Shown: piece by piece, positions 32,401 to 44,100 of the stretch | Position numbering within the stretch: position 1 is the stretch's first letter | How the letters are laid out: every line of letters starts with the position of its first letter | From: Amborella trichopoda | Taxonomy: Eukaryota > Streptophyta > Magnoliopsida > Amborellales > Amborellaceae | DNA length: 64,000 nt | Assembly: GCF_000471905.2 (NCBI RefSeq) | Contig: NW_006499705.1 | Location: 1,629,326 to 1,693,325, forward strand | Direction: 5' to 3' | Position numbers and translations under genes: made by a program | Notes under the pieces: generated by a model | What the model saw: only the letters and a program-made list of their open reading frames with translations | What the model was told of the DNA's origin: nothing | Databases searched by the model: none

Positions 32401-35394
32401 GTGTCATTTTGTCATGAAGTGGGCCCTTACGCGGTTGAAAGCCTTCATTACAATCTTTCCCATGGATCAAGTACAAAACCTTAGGCATGTTGGTTATAAT
32501 AATCTCTTTTTGATGGTTGCTTGGTGTTATAATAATATTATCACAGTTATGGTTGGACTTGGTCATAGTAGCATGTGGAGATCATGAGCGATTGCTTTAA
32601 ATATTTTAACTATATATCTCTTGCTAAATTTAGCATCAATTTTGGTTTCCCGGGTAAAAGCAACTTTTTTGGAGCATGTTGGGATCATGTGCTATTGCTT
32701 TAAATAATGGGCATGTATACTGTACTCCCTCGGAAGCAAAGTTTAAATTTACTCCCTCTATTTGGGAGGATTTTTTTAATTTGAAATTTTGGGAACCACT
32801 AAAAAATCGCTAAATGATTATTCTTAAAAGAAAATTTTGAAATTTGACTTTTTTAATTCTTAGATCTTACCTCTTTAAAAATTGGACAGTCTCTATTCAA
32901 TCTTGAGATTTTTCTTTGGTCAAGTACGTAAATGGTACAATTAGAAAAATAAAGTTATTGACATTAATCTATGGGTTGAAGAAGTTATATCCCCAATATT
33001 TGGGTCCTAAAATTAATCCTAGGCAGGTTTTCACCTGGGAAAATAATTGACAGTAAAGGGAGTAAAATATTTTTTGGCTCAAACATTTTAACTGATCTTT
33101 CTAGGGACTATACTATATTTTGGCTCAAGCATTCTCTCTCTCTCTGTACCGTTACCAACGACCTCCTATTGTTTATATGTAAGAGGAGGATTCCTGTTGA
33201 TTATTGCATCATTGAAGGCAAGCACTTTTAATCTATAATATAGTTAGATTTACTGTTAGGTAAAAGACTTGAAGAAACTTTTTGGTTAAAGTTTTTACTA
33301 TACACTTTAAAATCACTATATATAAATATTTTAAAAGATTAAGTTTTGAGTTTTAGACATTTTGATTTCTTTTTTTCTTTTCTTTTTCTCGAGTAGTTCA
33401 GGAGCAAGAACCATCAAAAAAATCGAATGGTCTTTGTTAAATCTTAAAAAGCTAATGGCACACCTCCAAAGTTTGTCAAATATTCAATTTTGGTATAAAA
33501 AATTATTAAGATGGCACAAGAATCTATTTACATTTCTAATTATAAATTTTTAAACTCATATTTATGAAATTATATACAATGAGACCATTTATCTCGGAAC
33601 AATGATCCAATGCAACGGATGTATTATAGTATGATGGCACGACACTTCTAAAAAACCATGTTTGTGGTAGTTGTATGACCTCAAATTTTACACACACACT
33701 CTCTTCATCTCAATAGTCAATCCAAAAAAAAAAGTTCAATTTGAACACTAGATATGGTCAAAATGAGCCCCCTCCCAAAACGAATATAGACCATTCATTT
33801 TGTAAATTTCAATATCTTAGCCTTTTAAATTCAAAATCGTTTTCCTTTTTTAACATTGCTCATCTAATAATAATAAAGCCATCTGAAAAAATTGGAAATG
33901 AAAAAGTCCTTCTAAGACCTAGATCTAAGCATCTCACCAAAATGAACGGCTTATGTTAATTGGGCTTAAAAAATACTTTCTAGGTTGTGTTTTCAATTTT
34001 TTCTTTTTTTGTGTTTTCAAAATTTTTTTTTTTTGTGATTGTTCATTATAATGAAAAAAATGAATATTTCAAAATTTGGATCAAACAAATGGCTATAAAA
34101 TGGTTTTTTAAGGTCGTTGCATCATACTACTATACAACGGTTGTATGAAATCATTGTACCCTTGAAGCAATTAGTTACAACCATCTGATGTGGAATCCAA
34201 TCGTTTGGGTGTGTCACAAAGTTCGAGAAAATTTATTTTGAAGTTTGAGCAATGTAATAAATACAGCCATCCAATTTCACATTCAATGGTTAAGATTAAT
34301 TGTGACCACCTTGTATCAAATGTAAATAGTCTCATTATATATTTTTCCATCTATAAATGCAAGGATATCTTAAAATAGACCGTTCAGATAATTTGTTGCA
34401 ACATGTATTGTTTTTGTGACTTGAAATTTTTATTTTCTTAATATCCATACATATCTATGTCAAGATAATCAATTAGATGTTTTTCCAACATCAAAACAAC
34501 ATTTTTTTCAAAGGATTTTTTATACATGCGCCTTAATTTTACATTTTAAGATACCAACTTTATGTAAACTTTTTCTATCTTAAATGTCATTGTTTCCTGC
34601 TAACAAACGTGCCCTAAAATATATTAAGTTTTTTTTGTTGTTGGCGGAGGAGGTTACATCTCCAATGAATTTTACATAAGGATATAATATTTTTAAATTA
34701 TTTTGAAAAAAATATCTTATTTGTACCGAAGTCCAAATCATAATCCACTTGTTTAAAGGCGGCTTAATGGAAAAAACAAATTTATGCATCACTACAAGTT
34801 GAGATATTCCCATACGTTACGGAGTTGAAATCATGAAATAGAATACGAGACTAAGCATGAAAGACAAAAAAAGGATAGGTGATAACTCATTTATTAATTG
34901 TATTTTTATAACTGATACGTAACACTCAAATAGTTGCTTAATAGCTTTTATTCCGATGAGCTAATTTAATTTTGCCCACGTCTTAATACTGACCAATATA
35001 AGCGGTCAAAACTTAAAAATCCACTTGAAAAAAGATTGTTATGGTGTCAAAAAAAAAAAAAAAAAACTCGACAATCGAGACGCGTGGATATAAAAAAAAG
35101 AAAAAGATTTCAAATTCTAAAAGTAGTACATTTTGTAACACGTTGTCAAGACCATCTATTTTCAAGATTTGAAGTGTTTATAGATCTCATTCTATACAAG
35201 ATTTTTGTAGCTTTTAGTTGGGCAAAAATATATTTTTAGATCGTCATAAGGGTTTTTGTTATTAAAATTGCATCTTTTATTAAGATTTAGAAGTGTGCCT
35301 TACTTTGATTAAAGGTGGACATCTTATATTAACTTTTCAAAAATAAAATTGATACCTTATAGTCATACTAGTCAATTTGTATTTCATTTGCGTT
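32401..35394. other. Intergenic AT-rich stretch with eroded repeats
   Basis: No gene was recognised. At 31690-31810 and 32760-32900 there is another inverted similarity (GGTTCCCAAAATTTC and relatives). At 33595-34165 a weak inverted pair (AACAATGATCCAATGCAACG and its partner) suggests an old MITE. At 34395-34577 there is a 3'-end scrap of the 27266/36720 MITE family, ending TATGTAAACTTTTTC. Poly-A/T runs are common. Confidence 0.5.
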
Positions 35395-35400
35395 GCGCAT

Positions 35401-35624
35401 AACAATGTAAGTGGAGATAAAAAAATATCAAAAAATTATCATGATCATTATAGCCTTTAACAATGTAAGTGGAGATAAAAAACTACCAAAATATCATCAT
35501 GATCATTATAGCCTTTAACAACGTAAGTGGAGATAAAAAAATATCATCATGATCATTATAGCCTTTAACAATGTAAGTGGAGATAAAAAAATATCAAAAT
35601 ATCATCATAATCAGTATAGCCTTT
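35401..35624 (+). repeat. Four-copy 58-bp tandem repeat
   Basis: Units begin AACAATGTAAGTGGAGATAA at 35401, 35459, 35517 and 35567 and end CATTATAGCCTTT or a variant. The third unit has lost eight bases. There are no unique spacers, so it is a plain tandem array. Confidence 0.9.
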
Positions 35625-35825
35625 TTTTACAATTAAATGTGGTTGGCTACTCCTTTTGGGCCTACCCCTTGCCTTTTTAAATCTTTCTATTTGAACTAAC
35701 TCGCATATCCTAACGGTTGTTGTACTTGGTCGGCGTCACACATGGTCAGCCCACTTAAACCTACTTTCTCTCTTCGTATAAGCCTATTAGTACCACACCT
35801 AAATTCTTCCGATGGAATTAAGCAA
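35625..35825 (-). pseudogene. RTE-type LINE 3' fragment (minus strand)
   Basis: The sequence ATGTGGTTGGCTACTCCTTT, then GGGCCTACCCCTTGCC and ACCACACCTAAATTCTTCCG, parallels the better-preserved minus-strand LINE at 51445-52015 (TTGCGGTTGGCTAC, GGGCCTATCCCTTGCC, CCACACCTAAATTCTTCCG). Only the C-terminal region and tail remain. Confidence 0.65.
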
Positions 35826-36458
35826 AAAAGTATCAAAACATACATTAGGCAAATAAAGATGCAAAAATTAATAAAATCACATAATATTGTAAAAAAAAAA
35901 TACATTAGGCAAAAAATTTTGATATTATAAAACTACTCATACAATATTTATTATTTGAAATATCCATCACTATTTCTACCTCCTAGTAAATTAGGTACAA
36001 ATATCATCGTTGATGTTATCTGCATGAACCCATGAAACAATAAAAACTGTCAGCATACAATGTAATTTTTTTTATAAATTTTAAACAAATAACAAAGATA
36101 GTTATAAATAAAAGCTTTCCCAAAATTTAATATGTTAAATAAAGCAACATATGAAGAGACGATGAAAGGGACATACCTGCAAGCAGATGAACTGGTAGAT
36201 AGAGAAAAAAAATGCACCAGAAAATTTAGATATAAAAATATAAATTATATTTTTTGGAGCGGCAATAATTAATAGTAAAAATATAGATCAAAGATATCCA
36301 AAAGTATCAATATGTGCACTTATATACTCTAGCAATCAGGGTAATAATGAAGGCCAATGAAAAAGAGGTAAGTTTTCATTGAAAATAGGGCAAGGCTAAT
36401 GAAAATAATATATCTCTGATCTCCGAGAAAATTATCTCAGACTTTCTCTTGATCGGTT

Positions 36459-36524
36459 GACAAAATTAGAATTCTTAAAAATAGAAACTTAGACAAAATT
36501 AGAATTCTTAAAAATAGAAACTTA
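36459..36524 (+). repeat. Perfect 33-bp tandem duplication
   Basis: The unit starting GACAAAATTAGAATTCTTAA is present twice back to back (36459-36491 and 36492-36524) with no differences. This suggests a recent slip or an assembly duplicate. Confidence 0.95.
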
Positions 36525-36719
36525 CCCTTGCATGCTTTTAGATTTTGATTTTAGCTTCCAATTATTCACCCCTTCTAATCTCTCTCTCCTTACCCCCTCT
36601 CTCCCTACATATTCCCCTCCCTCTCTCTCTATATACCCCCCCCCCCCCCCATTACGTCCTCACTGTCTCTCTCCATATCCCTTAAATTTATGAAATCATA
36701 AACATTGTAATTTCTAAAA

Positions 36720-37097
36720 GGGTGCAGTTTGTATAGGGCTCAGGCTCTAAACAATCAAAATAAAACACACCTTCAAATAGTATCGAGATGCGATTTTATT
36801 GCTGGAAATCTTTATGATAGCCTTAAAATATAATTTTTTTTTAATTATAAAATTTAAACCTTCAAATATAGTGTAGATCGAGCAGATCTATAAAAACTTG
36901 AATATCTTGAAAATTGACCATCCAAAACTGCGTTACAAGATACACTATTTCCAAAAGTTGAATTCCATTTTTTTCTCATGTCCATACATCTTAATGTCGA
37001 AATGATCAATTTGAAGATATTTGGGGTCTTCTAGTGAAATTTTTGAGGTAGGTTTGAATTTGATTGTTTATAGTCTCGCTCTATGTAAACTTCTTCC
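36720..37097. mobile_element. Mutator-like MITE, sister of 27266-27659
   Basis: The 378-bp element starts GGGTGCAGTTTGTATAGGGC and ends TCTATGTAAACTTCTTCC. It is flanked by TTTCTAAAA (36711-36719) and TTTCCAAAA (37098-37106), a 9-bp duplication with one difference. The length, the termini and the internal 'GATCAATTTGAAGATATTTG' region match the family. A poly-C run (about 36632-36650) lies just upstream. Confidence 0.75.
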
Positions 37098-37339
37098 TTT
37101 CCAAAATCTTACTAAAGAAATACCACATGAATATTTTTTAGTTTTTTAGGATCTAAAGATGGATCCGCACCTCTCTCTCTGCATCGACCACCTCCTCGTG
37201 CCCTCTCTTCCTAAAATAGGGGCATACAACTTTGTCTTAAAAGACTATCCTACCATCTCACTAGCATTAGGGCAGCGGACATAAAGTAGCAGTTATACAA
37301 CAACCGCTTCATTCTACAAATACCAATATATTTAAGGGA

Positions 37340-39700
37340 AAATTTTTCCTTACCCCCAGACTTTGAAATCTATTTCTCAGGAGACCCAATGTGTCAAAAT
37401 CTTGGGTGCTTGTCGTCTTCGCATTTCTCAGTACTTCTTAAGGGTAGTCCTTCTGGTTTCTTCCGCACTACTAGGGGGCTCCGTCAAGGTGATCCCCTAT
37501 CCCCTTTTTTGTTCACCATTTACGCTGAGTGCTTCAATACGTTTTTTGCAATGTGGTGGCTAAGGGATACTTTCGAGGCTTTCAACTGCCCAATGATGGC
37601 CGTGTGTGTTGTACCTTCAGTATGCTGACGACACCTTGCTCTTTTGTGAGGCTAAGACTGAGCAGGTGGTTAGGATTGCTACCATTTTGAACATTTGCGA
37701 AGGGGCATTAGGACTTAAGGTCAATTTCGCGAAGTTGGTTGTAGTTGGTATTAACTGTGATGACTCCTTATTGGCCCAATTAGCAACTACCCTGGGGTGC
37801 AAAGTAGAGAACTTCCTTATCTTGTACTTGGGGCTGCCTATTTCAGATGGGAGGTTACCTATGGCTATATGGGATAAAGTAATCCAACAAATCCAAGTTA
37901 AACTTGATTTATGGAAGTATAAATGACTCTTTTTTGGAGGTAGGATTACTTTGATTAAAGTTTGTCTCTCGAATTTACCGATCTATCAAATGTCCTTGCT
38001 GCAGATTCCTCATAGGGTAGTCAAGAAGATCGAAAGATGAAAATTTTTTTGTGGGGCTCCTTCGACAACTCTAAAAAGTTTCACCTCTTGCGCTGGGATA
38101 GGGTGTGTACCCCTAGGATGGAAGGTGGACTAGGCTTAAGGCGAGTTACTTTAGTTAACCAATCACTTATGTCTAAGTGGTGGTGGAGAAGCTTGGTCTT
38201 TAAAGACTAGTTGTGGTACAAAGTTGTTGCTGTAAAATATGCAGTTGATCGATTTCAGATGTGGGTAGGAGGTAGAAGAGGTTCACAGGCGATGTCTTCT
38301 CTCTGGAAGCACATTCATTCATGTAGGGTGTTGATTCACAAGGATGTCCAGTGGTGCTTGGGTGATGGTTGTAGCATTTCTTTCTGGCATCACAAGTGGG
38401 TTGGAGATGTGCCTTTGAAGTTTCTCTTTCTTGTTTTTTTTCGACATATGGTTAACCCCAATGCTACTGCCGCTAATGTGTTTGTACGCAAGTGTTGCGA
38501 GGTGAGTTGGGACATTTCTCTCCCCTATAGTAGGATTCCCGATGTTGTTTTCAAGAATTCATTGGGTTGCTTTTCCTTCTCCATGAGGTGTATGTTCCAC
38601 ATACTGCCTCTGACACAGTCATTTGGGAGATTCAGCCCGATGGACAGTACTCAGTTAAGTCCATGTATAACCTCTTGTTCCATGACCGCTGGATATGGTC
38701 GATGCCTCAGATTGCCCCAATCAGGAAATGGCCTTTACCTTTAAAGATAAGAGCTGTCCTTTGGCTGGCAGTGCAAAATATGATTCTCACTGTTGACAAC
38801 CTTATCAAGAGAGGTAAGGTGTTTCCTAATGTGTGCTTTTATGTAAATTGGATGCTGAAACATGACAAAAATCTTTTTTCATTGCCCTTTCACTTTTCGA
38901 ATCTAGTGCTGGTTTTTTGATGAACTTGGTCTTGCCTTGGTGATGCCCGTTCTTGGGATTATCTTGAATTTGTCGGTTCCCCTGCCCAAGGCTGGCTTGA
39001 TCTTATGGCAGATGGCGAGAGGTCTAATTCTCTGGGAGGTTTGGAAGGAAAGGAACCGTAGGGCTTTCGATAGTGCCAGCTTACCTTTTGCGAAGGTGTT
39101 GGACAATATTCTTCGTGGGATGTGGCTCTTCTGCTCTGTGTCAAAGGATCGATCTGATATGTTCGAAGTTGATTTTAATCCTCTTTCGTCTAAATGTCTT
39201 CAAAAGTAGGCCGAAGGGTAGATGGGTGCCCCCCTTGGAGGAAACTTTTAAACTCAATTTTGACGGAAGCTTTTTTGGAAATCCTGGTCCGACTGGCATT
39301 GGAGGTGCTTTAAGAGACTGGAATGGTATGGTGGTGTTTTCTTATGCTGGACCCCTTAGGGACAGAATGTCCACCTATGAGGAGATACAGAGCCTTCTTC
39401 ATGGCTTAAAGATCTTCACTGAAAGGCAACTTGGCCGGTTTTGTATTGTGGAGGGGGATTCACTTAACGTTATTAATTGGTGTAATGGAACTCTTAGGCA
39501 CCCCTGGGAGCTTAAGTCCACCTTGCTGCAGATCTGGGATTTATCTAGGACTCTGGATACTTCGTTTGTGCATGTTTTTTGTGAGGCTAATGTGCTAGCC
39601 AATTATCTTGCAAAAGGTGGTTCGACCCTTACATCTTTTTGAACTTCGGATAATGTAATCTCTTTCTAACTTCTGATTAATACAGCCTCAACCTTTATTG
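37340..39700 (+). mobile_element. 5'-truncated, frameshifted L1-type LINE
   Basis: In order the sequence carries reverse-transcriptase motifs 'SGFFRTTRGLRQGDPLSPFL' (37452-37511) and 'YADDTLLFCEA' (37620-37652). After further frame changes come 'GGRITLIKVCLSNLPIYQMS' (37938-37997), a zinc-binding RVT-like region (38560-38850) and an RNase H domain near the end. At least five frameshifts or stops break it. The 5' part (endonuclease, first half of RT) is missing, as expected from incomplete target-primed reverse transcription. No clear poly-A tail or target duplication was found. Confidence 0.88.
39232..39642 (+). pseudogene. RNase H domain of the LINE (longest intact piece)
   Basis: The frame reads 'FKLNFDGSFFGNPGPTGIGG', 'ALRDWNGMVVFSYAGP', 'SLLHGLKIF', 'VEGDSLNVINW' and 'LANYLAKGG'. 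It has the catalytic Asp of NFDGS, the Glu of the helix (YEEIQSLLHGL) and the ExDS-type motif (EGDS). Plant L1 elements carry such a plant-type RNase H at the C-terminus. It is open to the stop at 39640. Confidence 0.85.
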
Positions 39701-40941
39701 TAAAGACTTTTGAATATGAATGAAGTTAGTGGTTTTAATTTATTCAATATTTAGTTTTTGTTGGATGAGATTTTATTGATTTTTTGTGGTTTGCTTTGAT
39801 TCCGCACTCTTATCACGTGTTGATGTCACTCCCAATTGAGTGATGTATACGACCTTTGATCGCAATCTCGCACTCTGATGCCATCCGGTTTGGGAACGTA
39901 GCGGTCAGGGGGGGGGTCGTGACAACTGACTTTGTTGTGCAACCGGTATGGACCGAAGAGCTTGTGAGGATCGGCTAGGTAAAGATTGTGCCACCGGACT
40001 TGGTGCCAACTGACCAGGTCGAGCAATAATTCGTTACATTTGATTCAGAACAAAGATTTCAAATAGAGAGAGAAAGAGAGTAAACAACTATCGCGTGGAG
40101 AGAGAGAGGGAGAAAGCTGATTGTAAAACCCCGAGCTTGAAGACATGGGGACTCATCTTCTCCTTCTTCGACACTGACCCAAAAACACCGATGAATTTGA
40201 AGCCGGCGGTACCACCACATTATCTGGCAGACCCATCAGAGCGTCACAATCATTGATTTTCAAGCAAGCGTCCTCAATCCAAGGCCTAGAACTCACTGTC
40301 ATTCTGCATCTCATAAAATCCCTCTTCCCCCAAATTCTCTCACCCAAAAACGCCATCTTCTTCTAAACGAAAACCAGAGAAGAAAAGCTCACAGTCCTAT
40401 TAAGATGTCTCAAAACTGGAGAAATCATGGCCTTTTATTAGCGCTCCCCTGAAGGGATTTACCCTAAATTTGGTCATATTTTGATTTTGAAATCGATATT
40501 AGAGAAACAATAATTTATGAATTTTTTAGTGAATAATGTGCCAGGATTTTGACCGAGATTCCCTGTGTTTTGGTTTCCCAGCGTCGGTTTTCTGTTGTCT
40601 TGGTTTTCCGGTTTTCTGTTGTCTCGATTTTCAAATCGATTATGCTTGGTTAAGCAAGTGACCGAAGGTTGAATCTGGGATGACATCTTTGCTCTGCAAC
40701 TTGTGGTGTTGCATTTTCTCTTGAATTGAGATTCAGGCATGAAGCAATATTTTTCTCATAATTAGTGGAACACTGGTTGAATCTCTGTTCTCATACTCAG
40801 CTGTGAAACCTCTATCCTTCCATTTGATTTTGTAGCTAAGAGCTCCATCACGTCAGTTCAAGGGAATGACCATTTGCTGGTCTTTGATCGGATCATATCT
40901 CTGCAAATTCTTCGTTTGATTTTGTATTTGAAACCTCAACC
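39701..40941. other. Region between LINE and SOS1, including the SOS1 promoter/5' UTR
   Basis: The part 39780-40030 resembles a retroelement boundary (TGATGTCACTCCCAATTGAG, CGGTGATACGTTC-like CDS relics), but I could not classify it. At 40570-40635 a 'GGTTTTCTGTTGTC' motif is repeated. A minus-strand frame is described separately. The SOS1 transcription start is probably between 40400 and 40900; no convincing TATA box was seen. Confidence 0.4.
40153..40356 (-). CDS. Unrecognised minus-strand ORF, possible first exon of a lost divergent gene
   Basis: The 67-codon frame starts MAFLGERIWGKRDFMRCRMT and is less AT-rich than its surroundings. Near its end a good splice-donor match (G|GTCAGT in minus orientation, within 'SSVFLG|QC') is present. 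It could be a first exon whose remainder was displaced by retroelements, or chance. I do not recognise the protein. Confidence 0.15.
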   Translation of the reverse strand: MAFLGERIWGKRDFMRCRMTVSSRPWIEDACLKINDCDALMGLPDNVVVPPASNSSVFLGQCRRRRR

Positions 40942-41134
40942 ATGGCGGCTGTGACTGAAGCTCCGTTTCCAAACGAGATATTGGAGGAAGAGAATTCCCC
41001 CGGACCAGAAGTTGCAGTGCTTTTTGTCGGTTTATCTCTGGTTCTTGGCATAGCTTCGAGGCACTTGCTAAGAGGAACTAGGGTCCCTTACACAGTTGCG
41101 TTGCTTGTGCTTGGCATTGGCCTTGGATCTCTCG
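40942..41134 (+). CDS. SOS1: SOS1 exon 1 (start codon, first membrane segments)
   Basis: The ATG at 40942 (context ACCATGG) starts '[20 protein letters not shown]', followed by the hydrophobic '[20 protein letters not shown]' and '[13 protein letters not shown]'. The donor is CTCG|GTCAGT, phase 1. The unspliced frame stops soon after, at 41161. The short acidic N-terminus is as in the family. Confidence 0.93.
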
Positions 41135-44100
41135 GTCAGTCTCCTCCTATGACTGCTCCCTGATCTGTTGTTGTTTTCTGTTTAATGGTTGAATAATCCT
41201 TTGTTCTTGTTCTCTGATGTGGTGTTTTGACGTTAATGGATGAACTCTTATTTATGGTGAATGGATGAACTCTTATTTATGGTGCCATATTTTTGCTTGT
41301 GTGAGCTTCAATTTCGCACCGCATTTAATTTTAATTATTATATTTATATACCATGAAACTGGGAAACTAGAGGAAATGGAACATTCCGATCAAATTTCTC
41401 ATAATGCCATCATCCGTGAAGTTGTTTGCGCTTGCCTCTGGTTTTTCCTCTACGATATTTTTTACTGGTGAAGTCATTGTGCTACTCCTTTTCTTTTTGT
41501 TTGGGGGGGATTCGAGTGAAATGATTTCCATATCCTTCCAATTTATTTCGTAGAAGATATCTATATTTCTACATGCTTCTTTGTATCATAATCTTAATGG
41601 GGATTCATAAATTTAGTTATTGGGGGGTGATCGCTCTTAGCTATTGATATTGGAGTTAAACTCTAAGTTTGAACTTGGAAAAGGAAAGGAAATAATGGTC
41701 CCTGTAGGTGGTGGACCCCATAGATTTTGTCAGTGCTCCATGACTCGCTTGGAGTCGATTTGGGCTCGCCATATGGGTGAGACCTGAGTAGGGGCAAGTT
41801 CCACAGCAACTTGTCCCACCCATATTAAGGAAGAAAAAAAATACAAAAATGGAAAAAATGTAAAAAATTGGAAAAGACCACCATATTACTAATAATTAGT
41901 TTTTTGGATGATTTTGATAGTTTTAAGGCGATTTGGGAACTTTCATAATTTTTTCCCCTTTTTCAATTTTTGTTGGAAATATTCAATATCTAAATCAAAA
42001 ATTTCAATAATCCATCTTTTTAGAGATTTTTCATCTAATGATTTCTATTACCTCATGCTATCTCATATTCTTAACTTTTTTTATTTTTTATTTTTTAAAT
42101 TGTTTTTTGGCCCTTTTTTGGGTTATGCAGGACTTGGCCGAGTCCACTCGGCTTGGCCAAGAAACGAGTCAAGCTTCTGAACACTCATTTTGGTATGGGT
42201 GATTTAGTAATTAAGTGAAAAGTAATTTTCATTAAGGGTGATGAATGCTGCAAATGATATCAGTTGTTCATATTTAGGAGGCTTCATTTATTTAGCGCTC
42301 ATAAAATCTTAATGGTTGCTTGGTTTCCTTGAAAGTTCCCACTAGCAACATTAGCTAAGCCCATTTGCCTAGCGGTTTGGATACCTTATATTGCAGACCT
42401 TGAATTACTGCTTTGTTCCCACACTTTCATCATTGTATTTTGATCCTATTGAATTTATGTTTTGTTTTTGCTACCCACATGTAAAAGGCTTGTTAGAACC
42501 TTACTTGTGTAGTTTGATTTGCAGAATATGGTACCAAACATGGACTGGGGACATTGGGCGCTAGCATTCGTGTTTGTAAGTTAATAATTATATATGTTTT
42601 ATAGAGGTTTTGTGTCAAGTGAAAATGTTCTTACTTCCGCAGTGGTTATCATTAACAATTCTAGTACATCATCATTTGATCTAGTCAAGAGAAATAAAAC
42701 CTATATTTTCTTTAAAGTAAGATAAAACCTAAGCTCTATGTGATGTAATTGACATGCAGGGTCTGATATTAATCCCAAACTCCTATTATCCGTTTTTCTT
42801 CCTGCTCTACTATTTGAGAGTTCATTTGCCATGGAAGTACACCAAATCAAGGTGAGTTTCCTACTTCTAATTTTTTTTGGTACTAAAATCGGTGTACTTT
42901 GTGAGGAATTTTTTTTAGGTAATAATTTCTATACCAGGATTTTTTTTCTATACTAGGATTTCTTTTTTTCTTTTGAAAGTTGATTTCTATAATATCAATG
43001 TTGTTGGAGAAATTCCCAAAAAGAAAAATAGATATTGAAAATTTCCCTAGAAATTGGTTCTTTAACAAATTCTCTGGACTGATATTTTTCCTTATGCCTT
43101 CAACTAAGTAGAGAACATGTATTCTGACCTTCATTACTTTTGATGCAATATGTGGTAATTCTAATTGTTTGCCTTTGCACACCCATCAGTACTGATTTAC
43201 ATGAATTTGGAGCTAGATTCTGACTTTAAGGCATTTTGATTAGTACACTTATCCTAGAAAGGGAACACGTGTCCAATGTCCAACCTACGGTGCTTCTCAA
43301 GAACTATCCTTTGGCCTGAAACCTACTATCCTTTAGTTAGATACCAAAATAGGGTTATTATTAGGTTTGACGTAATGAAAACTTTTTCTAGTGCCAAACT
43401 CTTGCTATGTTTGGTTTTAATCATCATTCATCATTACACATCCCCCAGCCTCTTTCTATGTGTGGCTTTAGTCATGGTTCAATACTCTATTTTGTCTCTG
43501 AATTGGAAATAAATTTGCTTTAATGACAGTATATTGTGGAAAAACTGATTTGATCTTTTGGTGCCCATAGCGATGTTTGGCACAGATGGTGCTTCTTGCT
43601 GTTCCTGGGGTTCTAATTTCGACCTTTTGTTTGGGAATTGCTTGTAAAGTAAGTGACCTGTTATCCGCTGATGTGTCTAATATTTGAAGCTATTACTGTA
43701 TTGATAAAACTTGTCTTATAATTTCTTGCAGTTGTGGTTTCCATTTGGCTGGAATTGGAAAACATCTTTGCTGCTAGGAGGGCTTCTTAGTGCCACAGAT
43801 CCTGTTGCCGTTGTAGCTCTGTTAAAAGAACTTGGTGCAAGCAAAAAATTGAATACTATAATTGAGGGAGAGTCGTTGATGAATGATGGGTATTACTGAT
43901 CTTCTTTATTTTCAAAAAGGTTTTAAAATATTTTTTATAATCTTGTTAAGTTTCTTATATTGTGGATATATTGTGGAAATTTTAAGCAATCATACATTCA
44001 TATAGAAGTTATCTTGAAAATAATGTTTTCCACCAAAATACTATGGTTTATGGCTTTAAGCATATGATATAGTGGGACACAGGCATAAATAAACATTTAT

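Noticed and set aside
35401..35624. Regularly spaced repeats that could suggest a CRISPR array
   Set aside because: The units abut directly with no unique spacers, and the context is plant nuclear intergenic DNA.
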